A stretch of DNA of 64,000 bases from Streptomyces venezuelae (GCF_008642275.1 NZ_CP029189.1:7608001-7672000); one strand, 5' to 3'; shown: positions 45,132-54,535, numbered from the stretch's first letter. Program-made: numbers and translations. Notes: generated from the letters alone by a model not told the origin.

Positions 45132-47219
45132 TCACCCGGGTGGTTGACGGGCGGGCACGCCGATCCGGGCCGCGAGCAGCGCGATGTCGTCATCGGCGGA
45201 GGCGGGCACCAGATGCGCGATGAGGGAGTCGCAGAGGTGGTCGAGCGACTGCTCGGGCGCGGCGAGCAGGCCGGTCAGCTCGGCCAGCCGTTCGTCGATG
45301 TCCCGGCGGCGTGCCTCGATGAGCCCGTCGGTGTAGAGCACCAGGGTGCTGCCGGGCGGAAGGTCGATGTCGGTGGTGGTGAAGGAGATGCCGCCGACGC
45401 CCAGCGGGACGCCCGGCGGGGTCTTCACGAGGTAGACGGTGCCGTCCGGCTGGACCACGGCCGGGGGAGGATGACCGGCCCGGGTGACCGTGCAGCGGCC
45501 GGTGGCGGGGTCGCAGACCACGTAGAGGAAGGTCGCGAGCATCGGGTCGGACAGATCGGCGAGGGTCGCTTCGAGCTGGTGCAACAGGGCCGTGGGGGGC
45601 ATGTCGAGGCGGCCGAGGGCCCGGACGGTCGCGGAGAGCCGTCCCATCACGGCGGCGGCCGCGATGCCGTGGCCCATGACGTCGCCGATCAGGAGCGCGG
45701 CCCGGCCTCCGCTCAGGGGCAGGACGTCGTACCAGTCACCACCCACCTCGTTGACGTCGCTGGCCGGCAGATAGCGGTGGGCGATCTCGATGCCGGGCGG
45801 CGGCGTGACGTGCTGGGGGAGCATGCTGCGCTGCAGGACGACCGCGGTCTCGTGCTCGTGGTGGTACAGGCGGGCGTTGTCGATGCTGATGGCGGCGCGG
45901 GCCGCCAGTTCACCGGCGAGGGTGACGTCGTCGGATCCGAAGGGGCCGGTGCGCCCCGTGCGGTAGAAGGTGGCGACGCCGAGGACCATGTCACGGGCGA
46001 CGAGCGGGGTCATCATGAACGAGTGCACGCCCAGCTCCAGGAGCTCGGCCGGCTTGGTGGAGTGCCGGGCGGCGGGGGCGACGGACCGTTCGTCGAGATG
46101 GGCGATCAGGAACGGCTGACGGGCCGCGAGGGCCTGGGTGTAGGGGGCGGTCGAGGGGAAGATGAGGGTCCGGCCCAGAGGCGCCAGGGTCTGCGTGACG
46201 GCGGAACCGGTCAGCGGGGCCTTGCCCAGCCGGCGCAGGGCCACGCCCCCGGCCAGGCCCGTGCCGGGTTCGATACCGCGGGCGAGGGAGTCCAGGACAT
46301 CGACCGTGACCGCGCTCGCGAGGTGCGGGACGGCGAGGTCGGCGAGCTCCTGAGCCGTGCGCTCCAGGTCGAGACTGGCGCCGATACGGGAGCTCGCCTC
46401 GCTGAGCAGGGCGAGGCGGCGCCGGCCCGCCTCGGCCTCGGTGTGGTCGCGCTGCTGCACGGTGATGTCGAGGAGCGAGGCGATCACCCCGATCGGCCGG
46501 CCGCCGGGATCCTCGACGCGCACGTACGAGCACGACCACACGTGGTCGTGGTCCGGGTCGGCCGGGGTACGGCCGGTACGGCGCCGGTCGAGGACCGGCT
46601 CACCCGTGTCCAGGACCTCGCGCATCGCTTCCTCCATCTCGTCGGCGTTCACCTCGGGCAGCAACTCGGCCAGCCGCCGCCCCACATGGGCGGACTCCGC
46701 GAGCCCGTTCATCGCTTCGAGGGCCGGGTTGACCTGGAGGAACCGCAACTGCGTGTCGAGGACCCCGATCCCGACCGGCGATCGGGCGAACAGCCCGTCC
46801 CAGACGGCGGAGGACCCGCGGATGCGCCGGGCCGCGTGCGCGTCCGCGGCGAATACCAGCACGGCCGAGGCGCCGTGACGGCGGTCCGGGACCGGGCAGG
46901 CCCAGATCTCCAGCTCCAGCGGGTGACCCTTGCTGTGCCAGGCGGTGACCGTACCCATGACCCCGCGCCCGGTGGCCGCCGTCTCCCACAGGGACCGGCC
47001 CAGGCTGCGGTCGGCCCCCGGATGGAGGAGGTCGGAGATGTGCCGCCCCAGCACCTCGGGCGGGGCGTAGCCGAGGAGCTGCTGGGCGCCGTGGTTCCAG
47101 CGCACGATCATCCCGTCGCTGCTGGTGGCCACGAGTGCGACCGGCAGGGCGCCCAGCCACCCGCCGGCATCCTGGGCGGCGCTGCTGATCAGGTCGTCGA
47201 GCGGCATCTCCTCATGCAT
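45132..47219 (-). CDS. Soluble PAS-PAS-GAF SpoIIE-type phosphatase
   Basis: A 695-residue cytoplasmic regulator. Two PAS domains (about 18-130 and 140-255, the first starting ALPVALVATSSDGMIVRWN), a GAF domain (about 270-450) and a PP2C/SpoIIE domain (about 470-690) are in order; the last has VGGDWYDVLPLSGG, LIGDVMGHGIAAAA and TLVLYTDGLIEARR. Such enzymes dephosphorylate anti-anti-sigma factors in response to PAS or GAF ligands. Unlike the protein at 33829-36594 it has no membrane segment and no C-terminal ATPase. The start at 47219 has GGAG upstream; a second ATG at 47207 follows GAGGAG directly. It is 110 bases upstream of the P450 gene. Confidence 0.88.
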   Translation of the reverse strand: MHEEMPLDDLISSAAQDAGGWLGALPVALVATSSDGMIVRWNHGAQQLLGYAPPEVLGRHISDLLHPGADRSLGRSLWETAATGRGVMGTVTAWHSKGHPLELEIWACPVPDRRHGASAVLVFAADAHAARRIRGSSAVWDGLFARSPVGIGVLDTQLRFLQVNPALEAMNGLAESAHVGRRLAELLPEVNADEMEEAMREVLDTGEPVLDRRRTGRTPADPDHDHVWSCSYVRVEDPGGRPIGVIASLLDITVQQRDHTEAEAGRRRLALLSEASSRIGASLDLERTAQELADLAVPHLASAVTVDVLDSLARGIEPGTGLAGGVALRRLGKAPLTGSAVTQTLAPLGRTLIFPSTAPYTQALAARQPFLIAHLDERSVAPAARHSTKPAELLELGVHSFMMTPLVARDMVLGVATFYRTGRTGPFGSDDVTLAGELAARAAISIDNARLYHHEHETAVVLQRSMLPQHVTPPPGIEIAHRYLPASDVNEVGGDWYDVLPLSGGRAALLIGDVMGHGIAAAAVMGRLSATVRALGRLDMPPTALLHQLEATLADLSDPMLATFLYVVCDPATGRCTVTRAGHPPPAVVQPDGTVYLVKTPPGVPLGVGGISFTTTDIDLPPGSTLVLYTDGLIEARRRDIDERLAELTGLLAAPEQSLDHLCDSLIAHLVPASADDDIALLAARIGVPARQPPG

Positions 47220-47376
47220 CCTGCACCCGCTCCTCCGGGGCGGCCCCGGCCTCGCGCTGCGGCAGCCCCGCCAGGGCGGCAGGTGCCGCCACCGACCCGG
47301 CGCCGCGGCCGCGCCGGGGTCCGCTCCTGCGGCCGCCGACCCGGTGCGACCTGCGACTGTGCGTGGTCCGCATCTC

Positions 47377-48753
47377 TCATCGTCGCCCGGATGGTTCCAC
47401 GGCGCTCCCCGGCTGCCCGGCCGCGGCCGCCGGGGCTTCGGCGCAGCGCAGGCGGTCGGCGGTCACGGGGGCGCCGTCGGCGACGTTGCGGTCGAAGGTC
47501 ACGCTCCTGACCTGGACCGGCCGTGTTCCGACGGTGACCTCGACGATCGCGTCGAGCTCCGGGTCGCTGCGCAGGCGGGAGCCGGGCAGCGCGGCCGCGA
47601 CGCTCGCCCCGTCGTCCTCCCGGCCGGTGCCGTACCGGATGACCGGGGGCCCGGACGGGTGTACCGGCGGGGCGGTCGCGGAGGTGTCGGTGACGACGAA
47701 CCCGTTGCCCCGCAGGGCGGCGGCGACCTCGGCGTCGTCCACACGGACGGCGATCCGGGCCGGGTCGGCGGGGGCCGGGTTCTCCGCGACGGGCTGGATC
47801 CGGGTGTCACCCGTGATCGGGCGGTCCGCGCCGAGCGCCTCCCACAACGCGGCGGAACGGGCCTCGTCCCACACCAGCGTGGATCCCACACCCGGTACGC
47901 GGTGGTCGAAGAGCCGGATGGGAACGGTCGCGAACTCCGTCCGGTCCGCGCGCAGGTGACCGAGTGCCCAGCCGATGCGGACCAGGTCGTCCAGGCCCGT
48001 GCCCGGGTCCGTGCGCACGCTCTTCAGCAGGGTGCGCACGGTCCGCGCCGTGCTGACCGGGTCGGACAGGGCGCCCCGCGCGGTGAGCGTGGCCAGCAGG
48101 TCGCCGACCACGCGCTGCTGGCGGCGGACCCTGCCGAGGTCGCCGGGCCGGAGGTTGACGTGCCGCGCCCGGACGTAGCGCAGCGCCCGGTTCCCGTCGA
48201 CGAGGTGGCGGCCTGCGCCGATGTCCAGTCCGGAGTTCTCGTCCTTCAGCGGCCGGTCCGTGCACACCGTGGCGCCGCCGAGGTCGTTCACCGTCCGCTC
48301 GAAGCCCGTGAAGTCGGTCTGCAGGTAGTGGTCGATGCGCAGACCGGTGGCCTTCTCGACGGTCGCCACGGTGAGCGGGCCGCCACCGAGCGCGAACGCG
48401 CCGTTGATCTTCCCGCTGCGGGCCGGAGCGGAGGCCGTGGCGCCCGCGTACTCGACGTAGGAGTCGCGCGGGATGGACACGACGCTCGCGCGCCGCCGGT
48501 CCTGGGACAGGTGGACGAGCATCATCACATCGGTGCAGTTGCAGCCCTTGCCGCCCACGTGCAGGCGGCGCTTCTCGGCGGCGGAGAGCCCGGCGCGGCT
48601 GTCGATGCCGACGACCAGGATGTTGGTGCCCCGGCCGCCGCCACCGCCACCACCGCCAGCCGACGCGCTCGCGGCCGAAACGGCCTGGGAACCCGCGAAG
48701 GATCCGCAGGCGAGGGCGGTCAGCAGGGTCAGGGCGACAGCGGTACGACGCAC
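47377..48753 (-). CDS. LCP-family cell wall glycopolymer ligase
   Basis: A 458-residue exported enzyme that attaches glycopolymers to peptidoglycan. A signal or anchor (about 1-27), a Gly-rich linker (AGGGGGGGGRG), the LCP domain (about 43-215: VVGIDSRAG, SIPRDSYVEY, KINGAFALGGG, RALRYVRARH) with the arginines and aspartate that bind the polyprenyl phosphate, and a LytR_C domain (about 345-440). In actinomycetes these build arabinogalactan- or teichoic-acid-like links. The ATG at 48753 follows the signal peptide pattern. It is a single gene followed by a PP2C gene on the same strand. Confidence 0.9.
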   Translation of the reverse strand: MRRTAVALTLLTALACGSFAGSQAVSAASASAGGGGGGGGRGTNILVVGIDSRAGLSAAEKRRLHVGGKGCNCTDVMMLVHLSQDRRRASVVSIPRDSYVEYAGATASAPARSGKINGAFALGGGPLTVATVEKATGLRIDHYLQTDFTGFERTVNDLGGATVCTDRPLKDENSGLDIGAGRHLVDGNRALRYVRARHVNLRPGDLGRVRRQQRVVGDLLATLTARGALSDPVSTARTVRTLLKSVRTDPGTGLDDLVRIGWALGHLRADRTEFATVPIRLFDHRVPGVGSTLVWDEARSAALWEALGADRPITGDTRIQPVAENPAPADPARIAVRVDDAEVAAALRGNGFVVTDTSATAPPVHPSGPPVIRYGTGREDDGASVAAALPGSRLRSDPELDAIVEVTVGTRPVQVRSVTFDRNVADGAPVTADRLRCAEAPAAAAGQPGSAVEPSGRR

Positions 48754-48904
48754 GGCACATCCCCACCATAGAACGGACGGCTGAGATCGGGAATGTACTG
48801 GCCCGGCCCGCGACCGGCCGGGCCGGACGCGCCGGTATTCCTCCCCGCAGGGGGCGGGCTTGGTACATCTGCCCGCCGCCGCGGCGTACCCGGTGCCTGC
48901 CCCG

Positions 48905-49336
48905 TCAGCGCTCCGACAGGTCCGAGGGGGCCTCCTGGACCACCCAGCTGTTCCCGTCGGGGTCGTCGAAGGTCATGAAGGAGTTCCAGACGCCGCCCTT
49001 GCCCTCCTCCCAGCCCGACGCCCCGAGGTTCCGTACGGGCGACACGTCCACGCCCCGGGCCACCAGCTCCTCGCGGGCCGCTTCGATGTCCGTGACGCAC
49101 AGCTGGAGGCCGTGCAGGGTGCCGGGCGCCATGCTCCGGCCGCCGGGTACCTCGGGCATCCCCTGGAGCAGGGCGACGGAACACCGGGAACCGGGCGGGG
49201 TCAACTGGATGATGCGCACCCCGGCGGAGACCTCGTCGTCGAGGTCGACGCCGAAGCCGACCTGGTCGGCGTAGAAACTCTTCGCACGATCCATGTCGGT
49301 GACAGGGACGGGGACGACTTCGAGCGTCCAGTTCAT
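48905..49336 (-). CDS. VOC/glyoxalase-family protein
   Basis: A 143-residue vicinal-oxygen-chelate protein: MNWTLEVVPVPVTDMDRAKSF (in parts MNWTLEVVPVPV and TDMDRAKSF), FYADQVGFGVDLD, GLQLCVTDIEAAREEL and FMTFDDPDGNSWVVQE, the last carrying the metal-site residue. This subclass is of unknown substrate and is often annotated as glyoxalase-like or bleomycin-resistance-like. The ATG at 49336 has GGAG upstream; 39 more codons further upstream are open but unlikely. It lies 150 bases from the LCP gene and 130 bases from the DUF5954 gene, on the same strand as both. Confidence 0.85.
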   Translation of the reverse strand: MNWTLEVVPVPVTDMDRAKSFYADQVGFGVDLDDEVSAGVRIIQLTPPGSRCSVALLQGMPEVPGGRSMAPGTLHGLQLCVTDIEAAREELVARGVDVSPVRNLGASGWEEGKGGVWNSFMTFDDPDGNSWVVQEAPSDLSER

Positions 49337-49465
49337 GGTGTCTCCCTCGGAGCATCGGCGGTCGCACAGGGGCGGGTCCACCGTTGCCCATGAGGGTCCG
49401 GTGGCGCACGTAGAAACGCCCGGCGGGCGCCGACTTCTGCGGGAAGGGCGCACCCGTGCCGGAGG

Positions 49466-50554
49466 TCAGGCGTCGGGGAGGACGCGGCCGTCCTCGTCCA
49501 TCGCGAGGTGGATCCGCGCGGGATCCTGGCTGTTGACGTCCGACGGCCGCGGGCCCTCGGGCCCGTCGGGCCCCCAGCGCAGCAGGCGGCGGGTCCGGAC
49601 GATCTGGTACACGGCGCCCTGGAACTCCAGCCGGTCGACGCGTCCGGCCCGGAGCGTGTCGGCGGCCCCGGCGTACGCCGCCAGCTGCGCGGCCCGCACG
49701 TCCGCGGACTCGGTGCCCGCCGCGGCCTTCCACGTACGGGCGTCCGTGCGCGGGTCGGCGTCCTCGGGGATGTGACCGCGCATCCGGGGCCACATCCATG
49801 TCAGTGCGAAGTCCAGCGACTTGCGCGCGGCGTGCGGAGTCGCGTGCGGGCCGCTGACCGGCCGCCAGCCGTCCGTGGTCCGCTCCACGACGCTGAACGT
49901 CGACGGCATCAGCAGGACGTCCGGGTGGGTGTCCAGGGCCCGCCGGGAGTCGGCGCGCACCTCCTCGGGAAACCGCGCGCCCGTGTAGCACAGGCCGCGC
50001 AGAGCCAGCTGCTCGAACGCCTGCGTCGGGGTGACCGGTGCGTCCGGGTCCACGACCAGACCGTCATCGATCCCGGGCTCCCGGACGGCCCGGTCCCAGT
50101 CGCGGACGAGGGGCTCCGGATCCGTCGGGCGCGGCGTCTCGATCCCGCCCGGGCCCGAGGCCGCGTACTCCTCGGCACGCACCACCCGGTACCGGGTCCC
50201 GGACACGGCGAGTTCGTCGACGCGCTCGTTCTCCAGCCGGGCGACCGCCGCCAGCAGCTCGCGCCGCTCCGCCCGGTCCTGGGCCTCGTCCTTCGCGTGG
50301 AACCACAGCCGTGAGTTCAGCCCGTCGCGCGCCTGCTGCGGGCAGCCGGCCGTCACTTCGAGCACCACCCGCCACCGGGGCCCGTCCGCGGCGCACTGCG
50401 CCGCCACCCCGAACAGCGGTCCGCGCACCACCACGTCACCCGCCCGCGCCACGGCGTCGAGCGCGTCGGCTTCCACTGCGGCTTCCACCGGTTCGACCGG
50501 CACCCGCACCACCATCGGCCGCGACCCGCGCGGCCTCATGTCCCCACGGTCCAT
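49466..50554 (-). CDS. DUF5954-family protein
   Basis: A 362-residue soluble protein that matches the Streptomyces DUF5954 pattern: an opening around VVRVPVEPVEAAVEADALDA (in parts VVRVPVEPV and EAAVEADALDA), VVVRGPLFGVAAQ, RDGLNSRLWFHAKDEA, ERVDELAVSGTRYRVVRAEEY and, near the C-terminus, another YQIVRTRRLLRWGPDGPEGPRPSD with the same strand pattern. The repeat of the VRAEEY/TRRLLRW unit suggests an internal duplication. No catalytic motif is known. The ATG at 50554 is used; 50539 is a later alternative. Function unknown. Confidence 0.7.
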   Translation of the reverse strand: MDRGDMRPRGSRPMVVRVPVEPVEAAVEADALDAVARAGDVVVRGPLFGVAAQCAADGPRWRVVLEVTAGCPQQARDGLNSRLWFHAKDEAQDRAERRELLAAVARLENERVDELAVSGTRYRVVRAEEYAASGPGGIETPRPTDPEPLVRDWDRAVREPGIDDGLVVDPDAPVTPTQAFEQLALRGLCYTGARFPEEVRADSRRALDTHPDVLLMPSTFSVVERTTDGWRPVSGPHATPHAARKSLDFALTWMWPRMRGHIPEDADPRTDARTWKAAAGTESADVRAAQLAAYAGAADTLRAGRVDRLEFQGAVYQIVRTRRLLRWGPDGPEGPRPSDVNSQDPARIHLAMDEDGRVLPDA

Positions 50555-50755
50555 GACCCCATCCTGCCGACCGGCCCGGGACGCCGCCCCCGATTCACCG
50601 ATTCCCCGGCCGCGGCGGACCCGGTGGCGGTACCGTCCGCGCACCCCTGGTGTGTTCCCGGCACATCCCTGACATTCGTCACTGTCCGCCCCGTCGGACG
50701 CGCGCGAGCCTGGGGGAGGGAACGGGGGCAGGACGGCGACGGGCGGGGGGCGGTC

Positions 50756-51373
50756 ATGACGGTGGCGGGACCGACGACGGGGGGCGTGACGTTCCGGCCG
50801 GGCCGGGCCGGGATCGTACGGATATGGGCCCGGGCGCTGACGGCGACGGTACTGCGGCGTCCCTCGCCGACGGGGCCCCGGCACTCGGCCGGGACCCGGC
50901 AGGTGGTGCTGGTCCTGGCCGTGACGGAGATCGTGGTGGCCTTCCTGTTCTCCTCGATGCTGCCGCCCGCGGTCCGGCCGCTGCACGCGGCGCTGGAGCT
51001 CCTGATGATCCTCGGCGGGCTGGGCCTGGTGGCGGCGTTGGTCCGGCACCCGCACGAGGTGGGCGAGGACCGCGTGATCCTGCGGACCGGCTTCCTCGGG
51101 GACGTGACCCTGCCACGCTCGGCGGTCCGCTCCACTTCCCCGGTGGTACGCACCGTTCCCGGCCGGGGCCCGAGGCCGGTACCCGGCGAACCGGGGGCGG
51201 TGGCCTGCTCGGTGGAGAGCGCCCTGAACGTGGCCGTGCACCTCGACCCGCCTGTACTCCTCGACCTCGGCCCGGCCGGGCCGGTGGAGGCCGCGACGGT
51301 GTACGTCTCGGCGGACTCGCCGCCCGCCCTCGCCGAGGCCCTCCGGCGCGTGGTCCCGCCGTACCGGAGCTAG
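50756..51373 (+). CDS. Hypothetical membrane protein
   Basis: A 205-residue protein with two membrane helices (about 47-67, VVLVLAVTEIVVAFLFSSML, and 76-96) between soluble parts. The C-terminal part (about 100-205) is a beta-rich domain (EDRVILRTGFLGDVTLPRSAV). No family is recognised. GGGGGG precedes the ATG at 50756. It is divergent from the DUF5954 gene and followed 50 bases later by the MBL-fold hydrolase gene, with which it may be co-transcribed. Confidence 0.7.
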   Translation: MTVAGPTTGGVTFRPGRAGIVRIWARALTATVLRRPSPTGPRHSAGTRQVVLVLAVTEIVVAFLFSSMLPPAVRPLHAALELLMILGGLGLVAALVRHPHEVGEDRVILRTGFLGDVTLPRSAVRSTSPVVRTVPGRGPRPVPGEPGAVACSVESALNVAVHLDPPVLLDLGPAGPVEAATVYVSADSPPALAEALRRVVPPYRS

Positions 51374-51423
51374 CCTGGACAGGGAGGATCCGCCCGTCGG
51401 CACGGGGGTAGGGAGGTCTCGTG

Positions 51424-52215
51424 GTGACCCCGAGACTGCGCGTGACCACACTGGACGCGGGCCCCTTCACCCTGCCGAAGAGCGACCTGCTGTACGGGGC
51501 GGACGGCATGGTCACCGTGCCTTCGACGGTCGCCGTCATCGAGCACGCCACCCACGGCCCGATCCTCTTCGACACCGGCGTCAACCACCGCGTCGCCGAC
51601 CCCGAGGCCGCCGAGGCCCACTGGGGTCCTGGTCTGCGGACGGCGTACGGCGCCGAGGGGTTCACCCGGGCGCACGCCGTCGACGCGCAGCTGGAGCGCC
51701 TCGGCTACCGGCTCGCCGACGTCAGGTACGTCCTCTACTCCCACCTGCACCTCGACCACGCCGGAGGGATGACCTACTTCCCGCACGCCGTGCACGTGGC
51801 CCAGCACGACGAACTGCGCCACGCCTGGTGGCCGGACCGCTGGACGGCCCGGGGCTATGCCTTCGGGGACTACGCGGGCGGCCGGAACTACGACTTCCTC
51901 GAACTGAGCGGTGACACCGACCTGTTCCTGGACGGCACGCTCACCCTCGTGCGTACGGCCGGACACACGCCCGGCCACCAGGGACTCGTCCTCGACCTCG
52001 ACCACCACGGGCGGATCGCGCTCATGGGCGACGCGGCGCACCTCCAGCGGGGGCTGGAGCACAACGTGCCCATGCTCAGCGACTGGAACACCGAGGAGAA
52101 GATGCTGACCTACGGGCGCCTGCGCGCGCTGTCCCGGTCCGGCATCAGGGTCTTCCTCTCCCACGACCCGGACCACTACGCCGCCCTGCCGCACGACGGC
52201 GAGTTCTGGGACTGA
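51424..52215 (+). CDS. MBL-fold hydrolase, AHL-lactonase-like
   Basis: A 263-residue metallo-beta-lactamase-fold enzyme. The dinuclear zinc site is SHLHLDHAGG (HxHxDH), followed by GHTPGH near residue 181, the metal-bridging aspartate in ALMGDAAH and the last histidine in FLSHDPDH. This matches N-acyl-homoserine-lactone lactonases of the AiiA type, which open a lactone ring, but other hydrolases share the fold. Two tandem GTG starts (51421 and 51424) follow GGAGG; the second has better spacing. A strong hairpin follows the stop. Streptomyces do not use AHLs but do use gamma-butyrolactones, so the true substrate is open. Confidence 0.82.
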   Translation: MTPRLRVTTLDAGPFTLPKSDLLYGADGMVTVPSTVAVIEHATHGPILFDTGVNHRVADPEAAEAHWGPGLRTAYGAEGFTRAHAVDAQLERLGYRLADVRYVLYSHLHLDHAGGMTYFPHAVHVAQHDELRHAWWPDRWTARGYAFGDYAGGRNYDFLELSGDTDLFLDGTLTLVRTAGHTPGHQGLVLDLDHHGRIALMGDAAHLQRGLEHNVPMLSDWNTEEKMLTYGRLRALSRSGIRVFLSHDPDHYAALPHDGEFWD

Positions 52216-52546
52216 GCCGCCCCGGCAGCCGCCGGCGGGTCCGCGCAGGGGACGCGCTCCGCCCCACCGGGCGCTGTCCCCCGAAGGGGTCCGGTGGGGC
52301 GGGATCGTGCAGCGAGGCAGCCCGCCTCAACCCGTGAACGGGGATGCTCCGACTGTAGGGCGAGCCACTGACAACGCCCGGAACCCCAGGCCCGGACTCG
52401 AACACACATCCGGGTGGCGGGGCGGTCCGGCGGAGCCGGAATGCCGGACCCGCCCGTCCGGCGCACTCTGGGGTTATGCGGGACCGCACCAGAACCGTCC
52501 CGCCCCCGGTGCCGCCCCGCGGCGGCCCGACGCGTGGGGAGGCAGC
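52216..52546. other. Intergenic region with a large terminator
   Basis: 331 bases without a gene. The first part holds the 12-bp hairpin at 52259-52302. The remainder is GC-rich without clear structure; a TTCGA-like stretch near 52396 is not part of a tRNA (no cloverleaf pairing found). Confidence 0.5.
52259..52302 (+). terminator. Nested hairpin after the MBL-fold gene
   Basis: CCGCCCCACCGG (52259-52270) pairs perfectly with CCGGTGGGGCGG (52291-52302). Inside the loop, a CCCC run (52278-52282) pairs with GGGG (52286-52289), giving a nested stem. It begins 43 bases after the stop codon and is the strongest terminator-like structure in this part of the window. Confidence 0.65.
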
Positions 52547-52900
52547 ATGGCCAGGTCCGACGAACCGAAGGGCTGGGGGCCGCTTCCGGAGCCACCTCCG
52601 GACCTGTTCTACGCGCCCCCGGGCGAGCCGCTCGACAGCGCGCGGCGCACCGCGATCCTCGACTGGACGGTCAACCAGTACATCGCCCTCGGCTGGCGCG
52701 TCGAATCACGCTCCCCGACGCAGGCGGTGATGGTGCGCGGCGGGAACGTCAACCACCTCCTGCACGCGATCCTGACCGTCTTCACCTGCCTGCTGTGGGG
52801 CGTCGTCTGGATCGTGCTGGCCCTGGGCAACAAGACGGAGCGCGTCGCCCTCACCGTCGACCCGGCCGGCCAGGTCCAGACCGTGCACGGTCCCGGCTGA
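52547..52900 (+). CDS. Small membrane protein, hypothetical
   Basis: A 117-residue protein with a Pro-rich N-terminus (GWGPLPEPPPDLFYAPP), a helix-forming middle and one hydrophobic stretch, LLHAILTVFTCLLWGVVWIVL (about 70-92), that is long enough for one or two membrane passes. The C-terminus is a short beta-like segment. GGGGAGG lies upstream of the ATG. No family is recognised. It converges on the TetR gene. Confidence 0.6.
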   Translation: MARSDEPKGWGPLPEPPPDLFYAPPGEPLDSARRTAILDWTVNQYIALGWRVESRSPTQAVMVRGGNVNHLLHAILTVFTCLLWGVVWIVLALGNKTERVALTVDPAGQVQTVHGPG

Positions 52901-52964
52901 ACCGGACCGCCTGCCCGTACCTGCCGCCCCGTACCTGCCGCCCCGCACCGGCCGGCCGGCCCGG

Positions 52965-53576
52965 TCACACGTCCGGGAACTCCGGGGCGACGCCCAGCGT
53001 GGGCGCGATGGCCCGCCAGACCGTCGACCGGGCCGCCGCGAGATCCACCCGGGGATCGTCGAGCATCAGCCGGATACCGAGGCCGTCGCACAGGGCCAGC
53101 ACCAGGGTGCCGAGCGCGGCGACGTCACAGTCGGCGAACTCCCCCGACCTGATGCCCCGTTCCACCGCCCCGCCGACCCACGCGTGCAGCTGGTCGTACA
53201 GGTCGACGGCCAGGTGCCGGGCCGCCGTGTCGCGCTGGGCCCGCACCCACAGCTCCTGCCAGAGCTTCCAGTCCTGGCGCAGTTCCGCATCGCTCGGCAG
53301 CATGCTCCGCAGGATGCGGGCCAGGACGACCGAGGAGGGCACCGCGTCGGGGACGCCCTCGGTGTCCGTTCCGGTCTGGGCGAAGGAGTGCGTCATCGCC
53401 TCGGCGAAGAGCTTCTCCCGCGTGTCGAAGTGGTAGTGCAGCAGGGCCTTCGACACACCGGCGTGCTCGGCCACCTTGCGCATGCTGACGTTCTCGAAGC
53501 CGATGTCGGCGATGACCTCGCACGCGGCCCGGAGGATTCGCTCACGCGTCTCGAGTGCGCGCTCGGCCTTGGTCAC
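52965..53576 (-). CDS. TetR-family regulator, likely controller of the adjacent catabolic divergon
   Basis: A 203-residue repressor. The N-terminal helix-turn-helix (about 1-55) reads TRERILRAACEVIADIGFENVSM (in parts TRERILRAACEVIA and DIGFENVSM), then VAEHAGVSKALLHYHFDTREKLF, the standard TetR pattern. The C-terminal about 140 residues form the ligand and dimer domain. The GTG start overlaps the upstream dehydrogenase stop by 4 bases (GTGA), with GGGAG seven bases upstream, so it is the last gene of the leftward operon. The three CTGACCGATCGGTCAG-type palindromes at 61301-61405 are TetR-sized operators and the most likely targets. The effector is probably an acyl-CoA or related intermediate. 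Confidence 0.9.
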   Translation of the reverse strand: MTKAERALETRERILRAACEVIADIGFENVSMRKVAEHAGVSKALLHYHFDTREKLFAEAMTHSFAQTGTDTEGVPDAVPSSVVLARILRSMLPSDAELRQDWKLWQELWVRAQRDTAARHLAVDLYDQLHAWVGGAVERGIRSGEFADCDVAALGTLVLALCDGLGIRLMLDDPRVDLAAARSTVWRAIAPTLGVAPEFPDV

Positions 53577-54535
53577 GTTGGCTGCTCCCCGTGTCGGCGC
53601 CCGTGGACCGGGCGGGTGGGCCCGGTTGCCGTGGCCACCACACCACCATCCTCGCGCATCGCGCCGCCCCTGCGGTCGCCGTAGGTGTGGAAGCCCCTGC
53701 CCGTCTTGCGGCCCAGCCGGCCCGCGGCGACCATCCGCGCCAGCAGCGGCGGCGGGGCGTACAGCGGCTCCCGGTACTCGGCGTACATCGACCGGGCGAT
53801 GGCCTGCACGGTGTCCAGGCCGATCAGGTCGGCCAGTGCGAGGGGTCCCAGCGGGTGCGCGCAGCCCAGGGTCATGCCCCGGTCGATGTCCTCGGCCGAC
53901 GCGGCGCCGTACTCGGCCATGCGCACGGCGGCCAGCAGATACGGCACGAGGAGCGCGTTCACGACGAACCCCGCCCGGTCCCGGGCGCGGACGACCTCCT
54001 TGCCCAGCACCTCGGAGGCGAACGCGTGCGCCCGCCGGACGGTCTCCTCCCCGGTGAGCAGGGACGGCACCAGCTCGACCAGTGCGAGCACCGGCACCGG
54101 GTTGAAGAAGTGCAGGCCCACGACCTGTTCCGGTCGCGAGACGGCCGCGGCCAGCCTGATGACGGGAAGGGAGGAGGTGTTCGTCGCGAGGATCGCGTCC
54201 CGGCGCTCCACCACCCGGTCCAGCAGGGCGAACACCTCCAGTTTCGCCCGCTCGTCCTCCGCCACCGCCTCGACGACGAGGTCCCGGTCCGCGAGCCGCG
54301 CCGCCTCGGTGGTCACCTCGATCCGGCCGACGGCGGAGTCCCGTTCGGCGGCCGTCAGCTTCCCGGACGCCGCGGCACGTTCCAGGGAACGGACGATCCG
54401 CTGCCGCCCGTCGGCCGCGGCCGTACGGGTCGTCTCCACCACCACGACGTCCCGGCCGGCCCGGGTACACACCTCGGCGATACCGGATCCCATCAGTCCG
54501 CAGCCCACGATCCCGACCCGTTCGACATCGGTCAT
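53573..54535 (-). CDS. 3-hydroxyacyl-CoA (3-hydroxybutyryl-CoA) dehydrogenase
   Basis: A 320-residue NAD-dependent dehydrogenase of the 3HCDH family. The Rossmann motif is VGIVGCGLMGSGIAEV, followed by LVVEAVAED, ATNTSSLPV and HFFNPVPVLALVEL, where the catalytic histidine sits, then a C-terminal helical domain with KTGRGFHTY. Residues about 285-320 (MREDGGVVATATGPTRP and onward) are an extra tail beyond the usual 282-286-residue length. It oxidises a 3-hydroxyacyl-CoA in beta-oxidation. Its stop overlaps the TetR start. It lies downstream of two acyl-CoA dehydrogenases and before the regulator. Confidence 0.9.
   Translation of the reverse strand: MTDVERVGIVGCGLMGSGIAEVCTRAGRDVVVVETTRTAAADGRQRIVRSLERAAASGKLTAAERDSAVGRIEVTTEAARLADRDLVVEAVAEDERAKLEVFALLDRVVERRDAILATNTSSLPVIRLAAAVSRPEQVVGLHFFNPVPVLALVELVPSLLTGEETVRRAHAFASEVLGKEVVRARDRAGFVVNALLVPYLLAAVRMAEYGAASAEDIDRGMTLGCAHPLGPLALADLIGLDTVQAIARSMYAEYREPLYAPPPLLARMVAAGRLGRKTGRGFHTYGDRRGGAMREDGGVVATATGPTRPVHGRRHGEQPT

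Noticed and set aside
52380..52410. TTCGA-like stretch resembling a tRNA T-arm
   Set aside because: No acceptor, D or anticodon stems could be paired on either strand.
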